A stretch of 64,000 nt of DNA from JAPUEK01 sp963815355 (GTDB lineage: Bacteria > Pseudomonadota > Alphaproteobacteria > Rhodobacterales > Rhodobacteraceae). The position numbers and the translations under genes were made by a program. Location of the stretch: contig CAWFGJ010000013.1 of NCBI GenBank assembly GCA_963815355.1, positions 1 to 64,000 on the forward strand, read 5' to 3'. The notes below the pieces were generated by a model. It did no database searches and was not told where the DNA came from. It was given only the letters and a program-made list of their open reading frames with translations. Of the stretch, positions 42,243-50,835 are shown in pieces (the first letter of the stretch is position 1; each line of letters opens with the position of its first letter).

Positions 42243-43241
42243 TTAACGGTCGGGAATACTGGCGACATAGTCAGCCACCCGTTTCAACGCTGCGGCGTCG
42301 TGGAAGATCCCGAAATGCGTCGTCTGGGCAAGGATTTCTGCATCTCCGCGGTAGCCAGCGGCCGTTAGCAGAGCAAGCAGCGCCGCGCCATCGACGGCTT
42401 CATCCTTGTCACCGACAAGGATCAACGCATTGGAGGGCATCGCTTTCACATCTGACGCGTAGTCGTTGCGAGGATGGAAAGAAACATTAAGCCGCCAGGA
42501 ATAGGCAAGTGTCTCGGTCCCGTTCCATGCGCTGGCGGGCTTGTTGAAGGCGATGATCGGTAGCCCGTCAAAGCCGTGGATGCCGATGGCGTTCAGCGCC
42601 ACGAGCCCAAGGATCCGGGGCAGATCGATGACGTTCCACCCGCCCGCGTCGCCACCCCGCACGGCGGCAGTGCGCGGAATGATCGGGGCCAGGGCGATGT
42701 AGCCCGCAATCGCCGCCTGCTGCGGCCCCAAACCCCCGGCAAACCGAAGCACAAAACCTGCGCCACTGGAATGGCCGCCAAGGATAATGGGGCCCATGTG
42801 GCCCTGCTTGCGAAGGTCCCCGATGAGGTCGACGATGTCGTCCTCATACTGGCCGATGTATTCGATGTCGCCCCGGCGTCGGCCTGAAAAGTAGTGCCCG
42901 CGCATGTTCGGCAGGACCACCTTGGCCGCCCCCAAGGCACTGACATAGGTCGCAAGATCGTCATAGCCGCCGCCGTGGTAGGATGACCCGTGAATGAAGA
43001 TCAGGATGCGCTCGCTTGGTGAATCGTAAAACCTGTAGGCAAGCGCATCGCCATCACGGGCGCGGAACTGCTGCAGCGGCGGCACGTCCTTGGTGACCAT
43101 CGCCCGCTCACCCGAAAAGCCGAAGACATCTGCCTCTGGCGGCATCGGCGGGAAGGGCCGCGCAACGGCCACGATTGCGACGATCACGGCGACGATCCCA
43201 ATCAGGATCAGAATGACGGCTCCGCGGATCAGGTGGCGCAA
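42243..43241 (-). CDS. Membrane-anchored alpha/beta hydrolase (lysophospholipase-like)
   Basis: A 332-residue protein with an N-terminal anchor helix (residues about 6-28) and an extracytoplasmic alpha/beta-hydrolase domain. The oxyanion strand ERILIFIHGSSYHGGGYDDL, the nucleophile elbow LGGHSSGAGFVLRFAGG (Ser in G-H-S-S-G), the acid in LILVGDKDEAVDG and the His in QTTHFGIFHD complete the triad. The substrate is unknown; the lipase-like lid region suggests esters of lipids. It stands alone and converges on the LysR gene. Confidence 0.8.
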   Translation of the reverse strand: MRHLIRGAVILILIGIVAVIVAIVAVARPFPPMPPEADVFGFSGERAMVTKDVPPLQQFRARDGDALAYRFYDSPSERILIFIHGSSYHGGGYDDLATYVSALGAAKVVLPNMRGHYFSGRRRGDIEYIGQYEDDIVDLIGDLRKQGHMGPIILGGHSSGAGFVLRFAGGLGPQQAAIAGYIALAPIIPRTAAVRGGDAGGWNVIDLPRILGLVALNAIGIHGFDGLPIIAFNKPASAWNGTETLAYSWRLNVSFHPRNDYASDVKAMPSNALILVGDKDEAVDGAALLALLTAAGYRGDAEILAQTTHFGIFHDAAALKRVADYVASIPDR

Positions 43242-43771
43242 GGCAATTCCTTTGCAAATGACGTCGTATCCGACCGAACCGTGTTGATTTCCACCCGGAC
43301 CTGCGCCGCCGCTGACTATGGAGTTGGGGTCCTGCTGGCGTCAAGGCAGGGATTGTCGCCCTCACGTTTCGGGCTGTCGGGAGGCGTTTGGCGGCAACCA
43401 AAAGGCGCCCTTTCCGATTTTTCGACCGGCGGGACCCGAATGCTGAAACGCGCGTTTGGTCGCAAGTGTCCGCACAGCCCAAAATTCTGAGGCATGGCTG
43501 TTGACGGTTTGGCAGATGGGTCAGGGTTGGCTTTCAAGCCAAGACAGATGCCGCACGCGGCCGCGTGGCAGGCCTTGGGCCAGGCCCACCATGACCAAGG
43601 CTTGACATTGCACATGGCAAGCGTGTAGGGGGGCATCAGGTGTTGGGCACCTGCCGCCTGCAGACGAAAGTCACGGTGAAGCCCAAAGCGACCAGATCAA
43701 TCACCCTCGAAGCATTTCGCAGGTGGATAATGCAGGCCTCCTCCAGTTCGGAATGCCCCTCTGAGGAGTGA
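43242..43771. other. Divergent intergenic region, no gene assigned
   Basis: About 530 bases between the hydrolase and the MATE gene. A minus-strand open frame of ~106 codons (43316-43636) has no family resemblance and a poor start, and is not called. The size is unusual for this compact window, so a small RNA or decayed gene is possible. Confidence 0.4.
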
Positions 43772-45172
43772 ATGATGTCGTCTGAACACGCATCCCAGAA
43801 CCGATTTCTAACTGCCACCATCGGGCAGCTTTTTGTAACCAATGCCCTGCCGATGATGGTCATGATGCTGATGAGCGGCATGCTGGGCGTGGTCGACGCT
43901 GCCTTTCTGGGGCATTTCGTCGGGCCTGATGCCCTTGCGGCTGTAAGTCTGGTGTTTCCCATTTTGATGGTCACCATCGCCCTTTCGACCCTTGTCAGCG
44001 GCGGTATGTCCAGCCTTCTTGCCCGACATCTGGGGGCCGCGCAGCAAACGGACGCAATGGCTGTTTTCGCGCAGGCGCATGGCTTGGCGCTTTTCCTGTC
44101 CGTGCTGTTGATCGCAGCCTTCTGCACAGTTGCAGGCTTTGTCACCGACCAACTGTCGGGGGGCCAAGCGGGGATTGCCCAGATGGCTTACACCTATCTT
44201 GCCATCATGATTTTTGCGTCGCCCCTGCAACTGCTGCTCGGCGTTCATGCCGATGCGTGGCGCAATGAGGGTCACGCTGGCCTGATCGCATTGATGTCGG
44301 CGGGCGTGACGCTTGCCAATATTGCGCTGAATTATGTGTTGATCGTGACCTTGGACATGGGAGTCGCGGGTTCCGCCTTGGGAACGGCAATTGCCCAAGG
44401 CGCGGGGCTTGCACTGCTTGTGGGCTTGCGGTGGCGCGGAGGCGGCAGCCTGAGGATGTCCGGCCTGTGGAAATCCCGCTGGACCGGGGGATGGCGTTCC
44501 CTGTTGACCTTGGGCGCACCCGTTAGCCTTAGCTTCATCGGGATCGCATTGGTTTCGGCCACGGTGATCACGACACTGCGCCTGACGGCGGGCGCGGGCT
44601 ATGTCGATAGCGTGGCCGCTTATGGCATCGTGACCCGGATCTTGAGCTTTACCTTCCTGCCGCTGATGGCAATCGCCATGGCGACACAGACCATTGTCGG
44701 ACACAACGTTGGTGCAAAGCTTTACCGACGGTCGGATGCCGCGCTGCGGTTGGCCGTGACCATCGCCTTTGTGTATTGCGCCTTGGTCGAGGCCACCTTG
44801 CTGATCGGACACGGCTGGATTGGCAGCGGGTTTGTGAGCAGCCCGCAGGTCATCGGACAGGTCGGCAGGATTTTGGTTCCGATGTTGTCGCTGTATCTGT
44901 TTACGGGTCCGGTTCTGGTGCTCGCCTTGTATTTTCAGGCGATCGGCAGGCCAGGGCGGACGGCGGTGTTGACGTTGATCAAACCTTTCGCCCTTAGCCC
45001 CCTGTTGCTTGCGGGTCTGGGCTTTTTCATCGGGGCAAAGGCAATCTGGTTTGCGTTCCCGATTGCTGACGGGATCATCGTCGCCACAGCGCTTGGGTTG
45101 TGCATCGCAACCCGGCGGCAGTACGAACCCGGCAAAGGGTTCGGCCTTTCCCTTGGGATGCAAACGCCATGA
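43772..45172 (+). CDS. MATE-family multidrug efflux protein
   Basis: A 466-residue MATE pump with twelve helices in two halves. Half 1 has MVMMLMSGMLGVVDAAFLGH then LAAVSLVFPILM, with the Asp in helix 1; half 2 has LTLGAPVSLSFIGIALVSAT and AYGIVTRILSFTFLPLMAIA MATQTIVGHNVGA. MATE proteins use Na+ or H+ to export drugs or metabolites. The stop overlaps the ATG of the next gene (ATGA), so expression is coupled to a small glyoxalase-related protein. Confidence 0.9.
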   Translation: MMSSEHASQNRFLTATIGQLFVTNALPMMVMMLMSGMLGVVDAAFLGHFVGPDALAAVSLVFPILMVTIALSTLVSGGMSSLLARHLGAAQQTDAMAVFAQAHGLALFLSVLLIAAFCTVAGFVTDQLSGGQAGIAQMAYTYLAIMIFASPLQLLLGVHADAWRNEGHAGLIALMSAGVTLANIALNYVLIVTLDMGVAGSALGTAIAQGAGLALLVGLRWRGGGSLRMSGLWKSRWTGGWRSLLTLGAPVSLSFIGIALVSATVITTLRLTAGAGYVDSVAAYGIVTRILSFTFLPLMAIAMATQTIVGHNVGAKLYRRSDAALRLAVTIAFVYCALVEATLLIGHGWIGSGFVSSPQVIGQVGRILVPMLSLYLFTGPVLVLALYFQAIGRPGRTAVLTLIKPFALSPLLLAGLGFFIGAKAIWFAFPIADGIIVATALGLCIATRRQYEPGKGFGLSLGMQTP

Positions 45173-45600
45173 CGGTAAACTCAATCTCAGAGGCCAAATC
45201 CAAGGCCAAAGCTTTGCGCGACGCACTTGCCGCGCAGGGCACGCCGATTGGCCATGCGCAGGCTCTGGAGCGTGTCGCCCATGAAGAGGGAGCCCGAGAC
45301 TGGAACACGCTTCACGCCAAGTTGTCGCGCGCACAGCCGATAACGCTTCGGATGGGCGATGAAATCGGCGGCACGTATCTTGGGCAGCCGTTCATCGGGC
45401 GGATCGTGGCCCTGTCAAACGTCGGTTTGAATCTGAACGTGTCAATCCAGTTGGATGTGCCTATCGACACGGTCCGCTTCGAAGGTTTTTCCAACATGCG
45501 GCGGCGCATCCGGGGCGTGATCGGGCCTGACGGGCGGTCTGAGCAAAAAACCTCGGACGACGTGCCGGTGTTGGTCATAGATCTGCCGGGCCGTTCCTGA
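45169..45600 (+). CDS. Glyoxalase-superfamily-type small protein
   Basis: A 143-residue protein starting at ATG 45169 inside the last codon of the MATE gene. It has a helical first part (EAKSKAKALRDALAAQGTPI GHAQALERVAHEEGARDWNT), a pattern seen in proteins annotated as glyoxalase-superfamily proteins, then a beta-rich half (GGTYLGQPFIGRIVALSNVG). No catalytic residues can be named. Translational coupling to a MATE pump suggests a shared detoxification role (inference). Confidence 0.6.
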   Translation: MTVNSISEAKSKAKALRDALAAQGTPIGHAQALERVAHEEGARDWNTLHAKLSRAQPITLRMGDEIGGTYLGQPFIGRIVALSNVGLNLNVSIQLDVPIDTVRFEGFSNMRRRIRGVIGPDGRSEQKTSDDVPVLVIDLPGRS

Positions 45601-45748
45601 AGGTTTGCAGGGCCGACGGTATCGACAGGCCCACGCAACGTGGCGTCGGCAAGCCTGAAAAGCCGGGGGGAAGCAACGCAGATCGCTTGGTCGGACAGGG
45701 GCTGATGTCGCCTGCGCGCTTCAATCCCCCGATCACGGTTCGTTAAGG

Positions 45749-47161
45749 TTAGCCTGCAACCGTTGCGCCACCGGGGCTGCGGTTGCGGCGAAGATAGCGA
45801 CCGGCGCCAGCCTGCACATGAAGCGCGCCGTTTTCCACCGCCACAGCACCGCGCAAGATCACCGTCACGGGCCAACCTTGCACCTTTAGCCCTTCATAGG
45901 GGGTGTAGTCGGCCCCGTGGTGAAGGTCCGCGTTGCGAATGGTGCGCGACACTTTCGGGTCCCACAGCGTCAGGTCGGCGTCAGAGCCCACCGCAATCGT
46001 GCCTTTCTGCGGGTAAAGCCCATAGAGCTTTGCATGATTGGTCGCGGTCAGTGCGGCAAAGCGCGGCAGGTCGATGCGGCCTTTCATCACCCCTTCGGAA
46101 AACAGGATCGGCAGGCGCGTCTCAACCCCCGGTATGCCGTTGGGAATCCAACGGAAACTGGTTTTTCCCTTGCTGTTCAACTTGCCTGCGGCGTCGTCAA
46201 AGCGAAAGGGGCAATGATCCGAGGAATAGAGATCAAAGATGCCCTGCTCCAAGCCCGCCCAGCAGGCGGCTTTGCTGGCCTCATCCCGCGGCGGTGGCGA
46301 GCAGACGTATTTCGCGCCCTCCCAGCCCTCCCGGTCCAGATCATCGGCGGTCAGCATCAGATATTGCGGGCAGGTTTCGCCGACCACTTTCGCGCCGCGT
46401 TTGCGGGCACGGTCAATCTCTTCCATCGCCTCACGGTTGGAGACATGCACGATGACAATGGGCACATCGACGATTTCTGCCAGCGACAGCGCGCGATGCG
46501 TGGCTTCGCGTTCGGCGGCAATCGGACGCGTGGTGGCGTGGGCAAGGGGCGAGACGGAGCCTGCCGCTTCATGCTTGCCGATCAGGAAACGGATCGCGTC
46601 CTCATTCTCGCAATGCACCATCACCAAAGCGCCGCTGCTGCGGGCGGCATCCAGCGTGGCCAGTATTTCGTCATCGCGCAGGCGCAGACCTTCGTAGGTC
46701 ATAAAGACCTTGAGCGAGGTATAGCCATCCTCCACCAGCGCAGGGATCTCTTGGCCCAGGACATGGGCGGTCGGGTCGGTCACGATCAGATGGAAACTGA
46801 CATCGGTGAGGCATTGCCCTTCGGCCAGAGCGTGGTAGGCGGTCAAAGCCTCGCGCAGGCTTTGACCCTTTTGTTGCAGGCAGAACGGCAGGATCGTGGT
46901 GTTGCCCCCAAACAGCGCCGAACGGGTGCCGCTTTGGAAATCATCCGCCATGACAATGCCGTCGCCCGAGGGTTGGGACAGATGCACATGGCTGTCGATA
47001 CCGCCGGGCAGCACGTAAAGCCCCGTCGCATCCACCTCTTGGCGGCCTGCTGGCAGGTTTTCACCAAGGCCGACAATGCGGCCATCCCGAATGCCGATGT
47101 CGCAGCGGGTCACGTCGGCAGCGGTCACAACCGTGCCGCCGCGCACTACGAGATCAAGCAT
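45749..47161 (-). CDS. Dihydropyrimidinase/hydantoinase family amidohydrolase
   Basis: A 470-residue cyclic amidase. Metal ligands are visible: GGIDSHVHLSQPSG (H-x-H), the bridging carbamylated Lys in GYTSLKVFMTYEG, VMVHCENEDAI (His), IVIVHVSN (His) and DLYSSDHCPF (Asp). The family opens dihydropyrimidines, hydantoins and related imides. It is the last gene of a five-gene operon with an ABC importer and a class-V PLP enzyme, so its substrate is probably an imported hydantoin- or imide-type compound related to an amino acid. The true substrate cannot be told from motifs. Confidence 0.85.
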   Translation of the reverse strand: MLDLVVRGGTVVTAADVTRCDIGIRDGRIVGLGENLPAGRQEVDATGLYVLPGGIDSHVHLSQPSGDGIVMADDFQSGTRSALFGGNTTILPFCLQQKGQSLREALTAYHALAEGQCLTDVSFHLIVTDPTAHVLGQEIPALVEDGYTSLKVFMTYEGLRLRDDEILATLDAARSSGALVMVHCENEDAIRFLIGKHEAAGSVSPLAHATTRPIAAEREATHRALSLAEIVDVPIVIVHVSNREAMEEIDRARKRGAKVVGETCPQYLMLTADDLDREGWEGAKYVCSPPPRDEASKAACWAGLEQGIFDLYSSDHCPFRFDDAAGKLNSKGKTSFRWIPNGIPGVETRLPILFSEGVMKGRIDLPRFAALTATNHAKLYGLYPQKGTIAVGSDADLTLWDPKVSRTIRNADLHHGADYTPYEGLKVQGWPVTVILRGAVAVENGALHVQAGAGRYLRRNRSPGGATVAG

Positions 47162-47164
47162 GGC

Positions 47165-48397
47165 CTAGCCCGCCTTTCGCAAAATCGTGTCAAAGGCGGT
47201 GCAGAGCGCGTCCACCTCTTGCAGCGTGTTGTAATGCACCATCGACACGCGCAACAGCCCGCCGTCATGCATCTCGCCCGCCGCCTCAACCAGACGGCGC
47301 GCGTGGAAATCACCGTGACGGATGGCGATCTTGTGGCTGTCCATCGCCTTGGCCACCGCCGCAGAATCGCGCCCGTCAAAGCGGAAGGCCACGGTTGGGA
47401 TGCGCCGCGATGCGTCGTTGCGCGTGTTGCCAAACACGGTGCAATCGTTGCGCTGGGTCAGGTAGGACAGCAATCTGTCGACCAAGGCATCCTCTTGCGC
47501 GGTGATCGCGGCAAAGCCCTGCTCCAGTCTTTCGCGCGCCGTTCCGCTGCTGCCAAGCCCGGCAAGATAGTCGCGAATGGCCACGACCGAATAGGCGCAT
47601 TCATAGCTTGGATTGCCCGGCTCCAGCTTGCCGGGCACTTTGTCTTTGCCGTAAAAATAGTGATAGAGCGTGTCCAGCTCTAACAAGAGGTCGTATTTCC
47701 CGTACATTACAGCGTAGTGCGGGCCATAGGTCTTGTAGAGGCTGAACACGTAGTAATCGACATCCCAGGCCTGCACATCAATGGCGCGGTGCGGGGCATA
47801 GGCCACGGCATCGACACAGATGCGCGCGCCGCGGTCATGCACAAAGCGGGCGATGTCGGCGATGGGGTTCATCTGGCCCAGAATGTTGGAGACATGCGTG
47901 ACCGCCACAAGCCGTGTGCGATAGGTCATCAAGGGTGCCAGATCCGACAGTTCCAGATTCCGGGTCTCTTTATTCAGCGGCCAGACTTTGATGACGATGC
48001 CGAATTCCTGCAACGACATCCACGGGCCGATGTTGGATTCATGGTCCGAGATCGTGACGATGATCTCATCGCCTTTGGAAAGCTGGCTGCGCATCGCCCG
48101 CGCAAGGTTTTGCAGCAAAACCGTGGTGGAGGGGCCAAAGACGATCTCCTCGGCCCGTGCGGCGTTCATCAGCGTGGCCGCAGCTGCGCGGCCTTGGCGC
48201 AGGGCGTCGGCGGCGGCGAGCGAGATGTCATAGCTGCCACCGACCTGAACGTTCCGCTCGATCAGAAACTCGGTCATCCGTGCGACGGCACCTTTAAGGA
48301 TCTGTGAGCCACCGGCATTGTCAAAAAGCGTCCAGCCACGGGCGAGGCCCGGAAAATGGTCGCGCACCTGTGTCAGATCAAGAGTTGGGGAAGTCAT
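47165..48397 (-). CDS. Cysteine desulfurase-like class-V PLP enzyme (VC1184 type)
   Basis: A 410-residue fold-type I PLP enzyme. N-terminal GWTLFDNAGGSQILKGAVAR, the D-H-E-S-N motif (VTISDHESNIGPW), the Asp in ARICVDAVAYAPHRAIDVQA and the Schiff-base Lys in YYVFSLYKTYGPHYAVMYG are present. This subgroup is often named cysteine desulfurase-like, but its chemistry is not proven; C-S lyase and epimerase activities occur in relatives. It lies three bases before the hydantoinase gene, so both enzymes should act on one imported substrate. Confidence 0.8.
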   Translation of the reverse strand: MTSPTLDLTQVRDHFPGLARGWTLFDNAGGSQILKGAVARMTEFLIERNVQVGGSYDISLAAADALRQGRAAAATLMNAARAEEIVFGPSTTVLLQNLARAMRSQLSKGDEIIVTISDHESNIGPWMSLQEFGIVIKVWPLNKETRNLELSDLAPLMTYRTRLVAVTHVSNILGQMNPIADIARFVHDRGARICVDAVAYAPHRAIDVQAWDVDYYVFSLYKTYGPHYAVMYGKYDLLLELDTLYHYFYGKDKVPGKLEPGNPSYECAYSVVAIRDYLAGLGSSGTARERLEQGFAAITAQEDALVDRLLSYLTQRNDCTVFGNTRNDASRRIPTVAFRFDGRDSAAVAKAMDSHKIAIRHGDFHARRLVEAAGEMHDGGLLRVSMVHYNTLQEVDALCTAFDTILRKAG

Positions 48398-48418
48398 TCA
48401 AAGCTCCGGCTCAAAGGG

Positions 48419-49156
48419 TCAATGGTTCAGCACAGCGCCAAGGAAATTGCGGGTGCGCTCATTTTGGGGATGGTCGAAGATTTGTGTGGGTGTGCCGATT
48501 TCCACCACGACGCCGCCGTCCATAAAGACAACACGATCAGCGACTTGGCGTGCAAAGCCCATCTCATGCGTGACAACGACCATGGTCACGCCCGTGCCTG
48601 CCAGCGCTTTCATCACGTCCAGCACCTCGCCCACCATTTCCGGGTCAAGCGCGCTGGTTGGTTCATCAAACAGCATGACCTTGGGGTCCATCGCCAAGGC
48701 GCGCGCGATGGCGACGCGTTGCTGCTGACCGCCCGACAGCTTGCCGGGGTATTTCTCGGCCTGTGCCTCTATCCCCACCCGCGCCAGCAATTCGCGTGCG
48801 CGGGTTTCGGCCTGGGCGGGCGACAGGCCGCGCACCCGCATCGGGGCCAGCATCACATTGCGCAACACCGTCAGATGCGGAAACAGGTTGAAGGATTGAA
48901 ACACCATGCCGACGTCTGCGCGCACCTTTTCAAGGTTGCGCCCCGCCTCAACCGGCACACCGCCGACATGAATGGCACTGCCCGGCTCAAACCCTTCCAG
49001 CAGGTTGATGCAGCGGATCAGGGTGGATTTTCCCGACCCCGACGGCCCGATGACGCAGACCACCTCGCCCTCGGCAATGGTCAGGTCAATGCCATTCAGC
49101 GCGACAAAGCTGCCGAACTTTTTACGCAAGTTGGAGATTTGAATGTTGCTGCCCAT
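48419..49156 (-). CDS. Polar amino acid ABC transporter ATPase
   Basis: A 245-residue ABC ATPase of the GlnQ/HisP type. Walker A is GPSGSGKSTLIRC, the signature is LSGGQQQRVAIARALAM, Walker B is VMLFDEPTSALDPEMVGEV and the H-loop is VVVTHEMGFA. GMVFQSFNLFPHLTVLRNV is the Q-loop of this subgroup. The start overlaps the permease stop by one base (TGATG). It drives uptake by the neighbouring permease and binding protein. Confidence 0.95.
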   Translation of the reverse strand: MGSNIQISNLRKKFGSFVALNGIDLTIAEGEVVCVIGPSGSGKSTLIRCINLLEGFEPGSAIHVGGVPVEAGRNLEKVRADVGMVFQSFNLFPHLTVLRNVMLAPMRVRGLSPAQAETRARELLARVGIEAQAEKYPGKLSGGQQQRVAIARALAMDPKVMLFDEPTSALDPEMVGEVLDVMKALAGTGVTMVVVTHEMGFARQVADRVVFMDGGVVVEIGTPTQIFDHPQNERTRNFLGAVLNH

Positions 49157-49827
49157 CAGCGATCCGCCTTGCTATAGCTGCGTTCCAGCCGCGCGACGGC
49201 TGCAACCAAGGGCCACAAAAACAGCACGTAAATCATCGCCGCCCCGATCAGCGGGCTTGGATTGGCGGCCAGCGCCTGTGCCTGGGTCGCCTGCTTCAAC
49301 AGATCCGGCATCGCCACGACAGAGGCAAGTGCCGTGTCTTTCATCACATTGATGCAGTTGTTGGTCAGCGGCGGAATGACGATGCGGATGGCTTGCGGCA
49401 AGATCACATCCACCATCATGCTGCGCGTGCTTAGGCCCAGCGCGGCAGAAGCCTCAAACTGGCCTTTGGCAATCGCCTCGATGCCGGCGCGGAATATCTC
49501 GGCAGTATAGGCTGCAGAGACCAGCGACAGCGCGGACACCGCCGACAGGAACGGCGACAGGCGGATGCCAACAAACGGCAAGGCATAGTAGATGATGATC
49601 AGCAGCACCAGGAGCGGGATCGAGCGCATGAAATTGATGTAGATCTTGGCCAGCATCTGCACCCAGCGCGGCGCGTAAAGCCGCACCAGCGCAAGCGCCA
49701 AACCCAGCACGAGCCCCGCAAGGATGCTGACCACGCCAAGTTGGGCGGTGATCCACAGCCCCTGCATCAACAGCGGGAAGGTGCGGATCAGCACCGGCAC
49801 GTTAAAGAAGGTATCAATCAGTTCCAT
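49156..49827 (-). CDS. Polar amino acid ABC transporter permease (HisM/GlnP type)
   Basis: A 223-residue permease with five helices and the EAA-type loop SAALGLSTRSMMVDVILPQA. LLVLLIIIYYALPFVG and SAAYTAEIFRAGIEAIAKGQ are hallmarks of the His/Glu/Gln/Arg uptake group. Only one permease gene is present, so the channel is probably a homodimer. It lies between the binding protein (67 bases upstream) and the ATPase (overlap). Confidence 0.9.
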   Translation of the reverse strand: MELIDTFFNVPVLIRTFPLLMQGLWITAQLGVVSILAGLVLGLALALVRLYAPRWVQMLAKIYINFMRSIPLLVLLIIIYYALPFVGIRLSPFLSAVSALSLVSAAYTAEIFRAGIEAIAKGQFEASAALGLSTRSMMVDVILPQAIRIVIPPLTNNCINVMKDTALASVVAMPDLLKQATQAQALAANPSPLIGAAMIYVLFLWPLVAAVARLERSYSKADR

Positions 49828-49856
49828 TCGCCTCGCCTACCCCTACCCTGCGTTCA

Positions 49857-49879
49857 GGGGCCACGCTTGGCGCAGCCCC
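49857..49879 (-). terminator. Hairpin between binding protein and permease genes
   Basis: GGGGC (49857-49861) and GCCCC (49875-49879) can pair, with further inner pairing of CGCTTGGCG. It lies just after the binding protein stop. Such hairpins often give more mRNA for the binding protein than for the membrane parts. Confidence 0.4.
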
Positions 49880-49893
49880 CGAGGTTTGCCTGA

Positions 49894-50685
49894 TTATTGC
49901 AGTTTCGGCATATCCATGACCATCACGGTTGAGGTGGTGGCCTCGGGGTCGGTGCCGAACCATTTCTTGTGGGTCGCGGCAAGGAACCCTTCTTCTTTCA
50001 GCGTGGTCAGAACCGCGCTGACTTCGGCGGCCAAGGGCGCGTCTTTGGCGAACATCATCGAATATTGCTCGCCCGACAGGATGCGCGCCACGACGGTAAA
50101 TTCTGGCTTGTCCTTGACGTAATACTGCAGCGCCGGAATGTCGCTGATGTAGCCATCAATCCGCCCGTTGCCCAAATCGAGCATCGCAGGGGCCAGACCT
50201 TCGAAGCGGCGGATATCGGCAAAGCCGTATTCGGCCATGTGCTCGGTCGCCCAGATGTCGCCGGTCGAGCCGGTATCGACGCCGATCACTTTGCCCTTCA
50301 TATCGGCCAGACCGGTCAAGCCGCTGGCGGCTGTGACGGTCAACGACTGGTCGCTGTCATAGTAGGGCTGTGCAAAGCTCAACTCAGCAAGACGCTTTTG
50401 CGTGATGGTGATCGACGACACGGCCATGTCGATGCGCCCCGATTGCACTGCCGAGAAAAGACCATTGAAGGGGATATTCTCAAACGTCACCGCGCGGCCA
50501 AGGCGTTTGCCGACCTCATTCGCAAGGTCGATCTCAAATCCGACGATCGCACCGGTGTCATCCTGAAATTCCCACGGCACGTTGCCGACGTTCGCGCCAA
50601 CAGTCAGGTCTTGCGCTGAAGCCATGGCACCGAATGATAGCGCCGCGCCAAGCGCTGCGGCCTGCATGAACATTCTTCTCATCAT
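49894..50685 (-). CDS. Periplasmic substrate-binding protein of polar amino acid ABC transporter
   Basis: A 263-residue SBP_bac_3 protein with a signal peptide (MRRMFMQAAALGAALSFGAM, cleavage near ASA-QD). The mature part begins LTVGANVGNVPWEFQDDTGA IVGFEIDLANEVGKRLG, then FENIPFNGLFSAVQSGRIDM AVSSITITQKR, the normal amino-acid-binding pattern. ATG 50685 is chosen because GGAAGGA lies upstream; residues before it do not fit a signal. It is first in the operon, divergent from a FadR-type GntR gene. Confidence 0.9.
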   Translation of the reverse strand: MMRRMFMQAAALGAALSFGAMASAQDLTVGANVGNVPWEFQDDTGAIVGFEIDLANEVGKRLGRAVTFENIPFNGLFSAVQSGRIDMAVSSITITQKRLAELSFAQPYYDSDQSLTVTAASGLTGLADMKGKVIGVDTGSTGDIWATEHMAEYGFADIRRFEGLAPAMLDLGNGRIDGYISDIPALQYYVKDKPEFTVVARILSGEQYSMMFAKDAPLAAEVSAVLTTLKEEGFLAATHKKWFGTDPEATTSTVMVMDMPKLQ

Positions 50686-50727
50686 GTTTTTGGTCCTTCC
50701 CCTGTTTCGTTTATGCATCACGGTCGA

Positions 50728-50742
50728 ACCGGTCTGACCGGT
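50728..50742. promoter_or_regulatory. FadR-type GntR operator, perfect 15-bp palindrome
   Basis: ACCGGTC-T-GACCGGT at 50728-50742 is a perfect odd-centred palindrome containing GGTCTGACC, which follows the G-G-T-N-N-N-A-C-C pattern of FadR-subfamily sites. It lies between the divergent binding-protein and GntR genes. An overlapping even palindrome CTGACCGGTCAG occurs at 50734-50745. Confidence 0.75.
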
Positions 50743-50835
50743 CAGGCCAAATCAAACACGCAAAGTTTGCGATTGCAAGAATATCTGGCTAGCACCAGCA
50801 AACGAACCCGTTCGGCCAAGAAAAGGAATCGAGTT

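Noticed and set aside
43808..45334. A minus-strand open frame of ~508 codons across the MATE gene
   Set aside because: The plus-strand MATE protein is complete and recognisable; the antisense product is low-complexity Gln/Arg/His-rich.
45917..47683. A plus-strand open frame of ~590 codons antisense to the hydantoinase and PLP genes
   Set aside because: Same reason: composition-driven shadow of conserved minus-strand genes.
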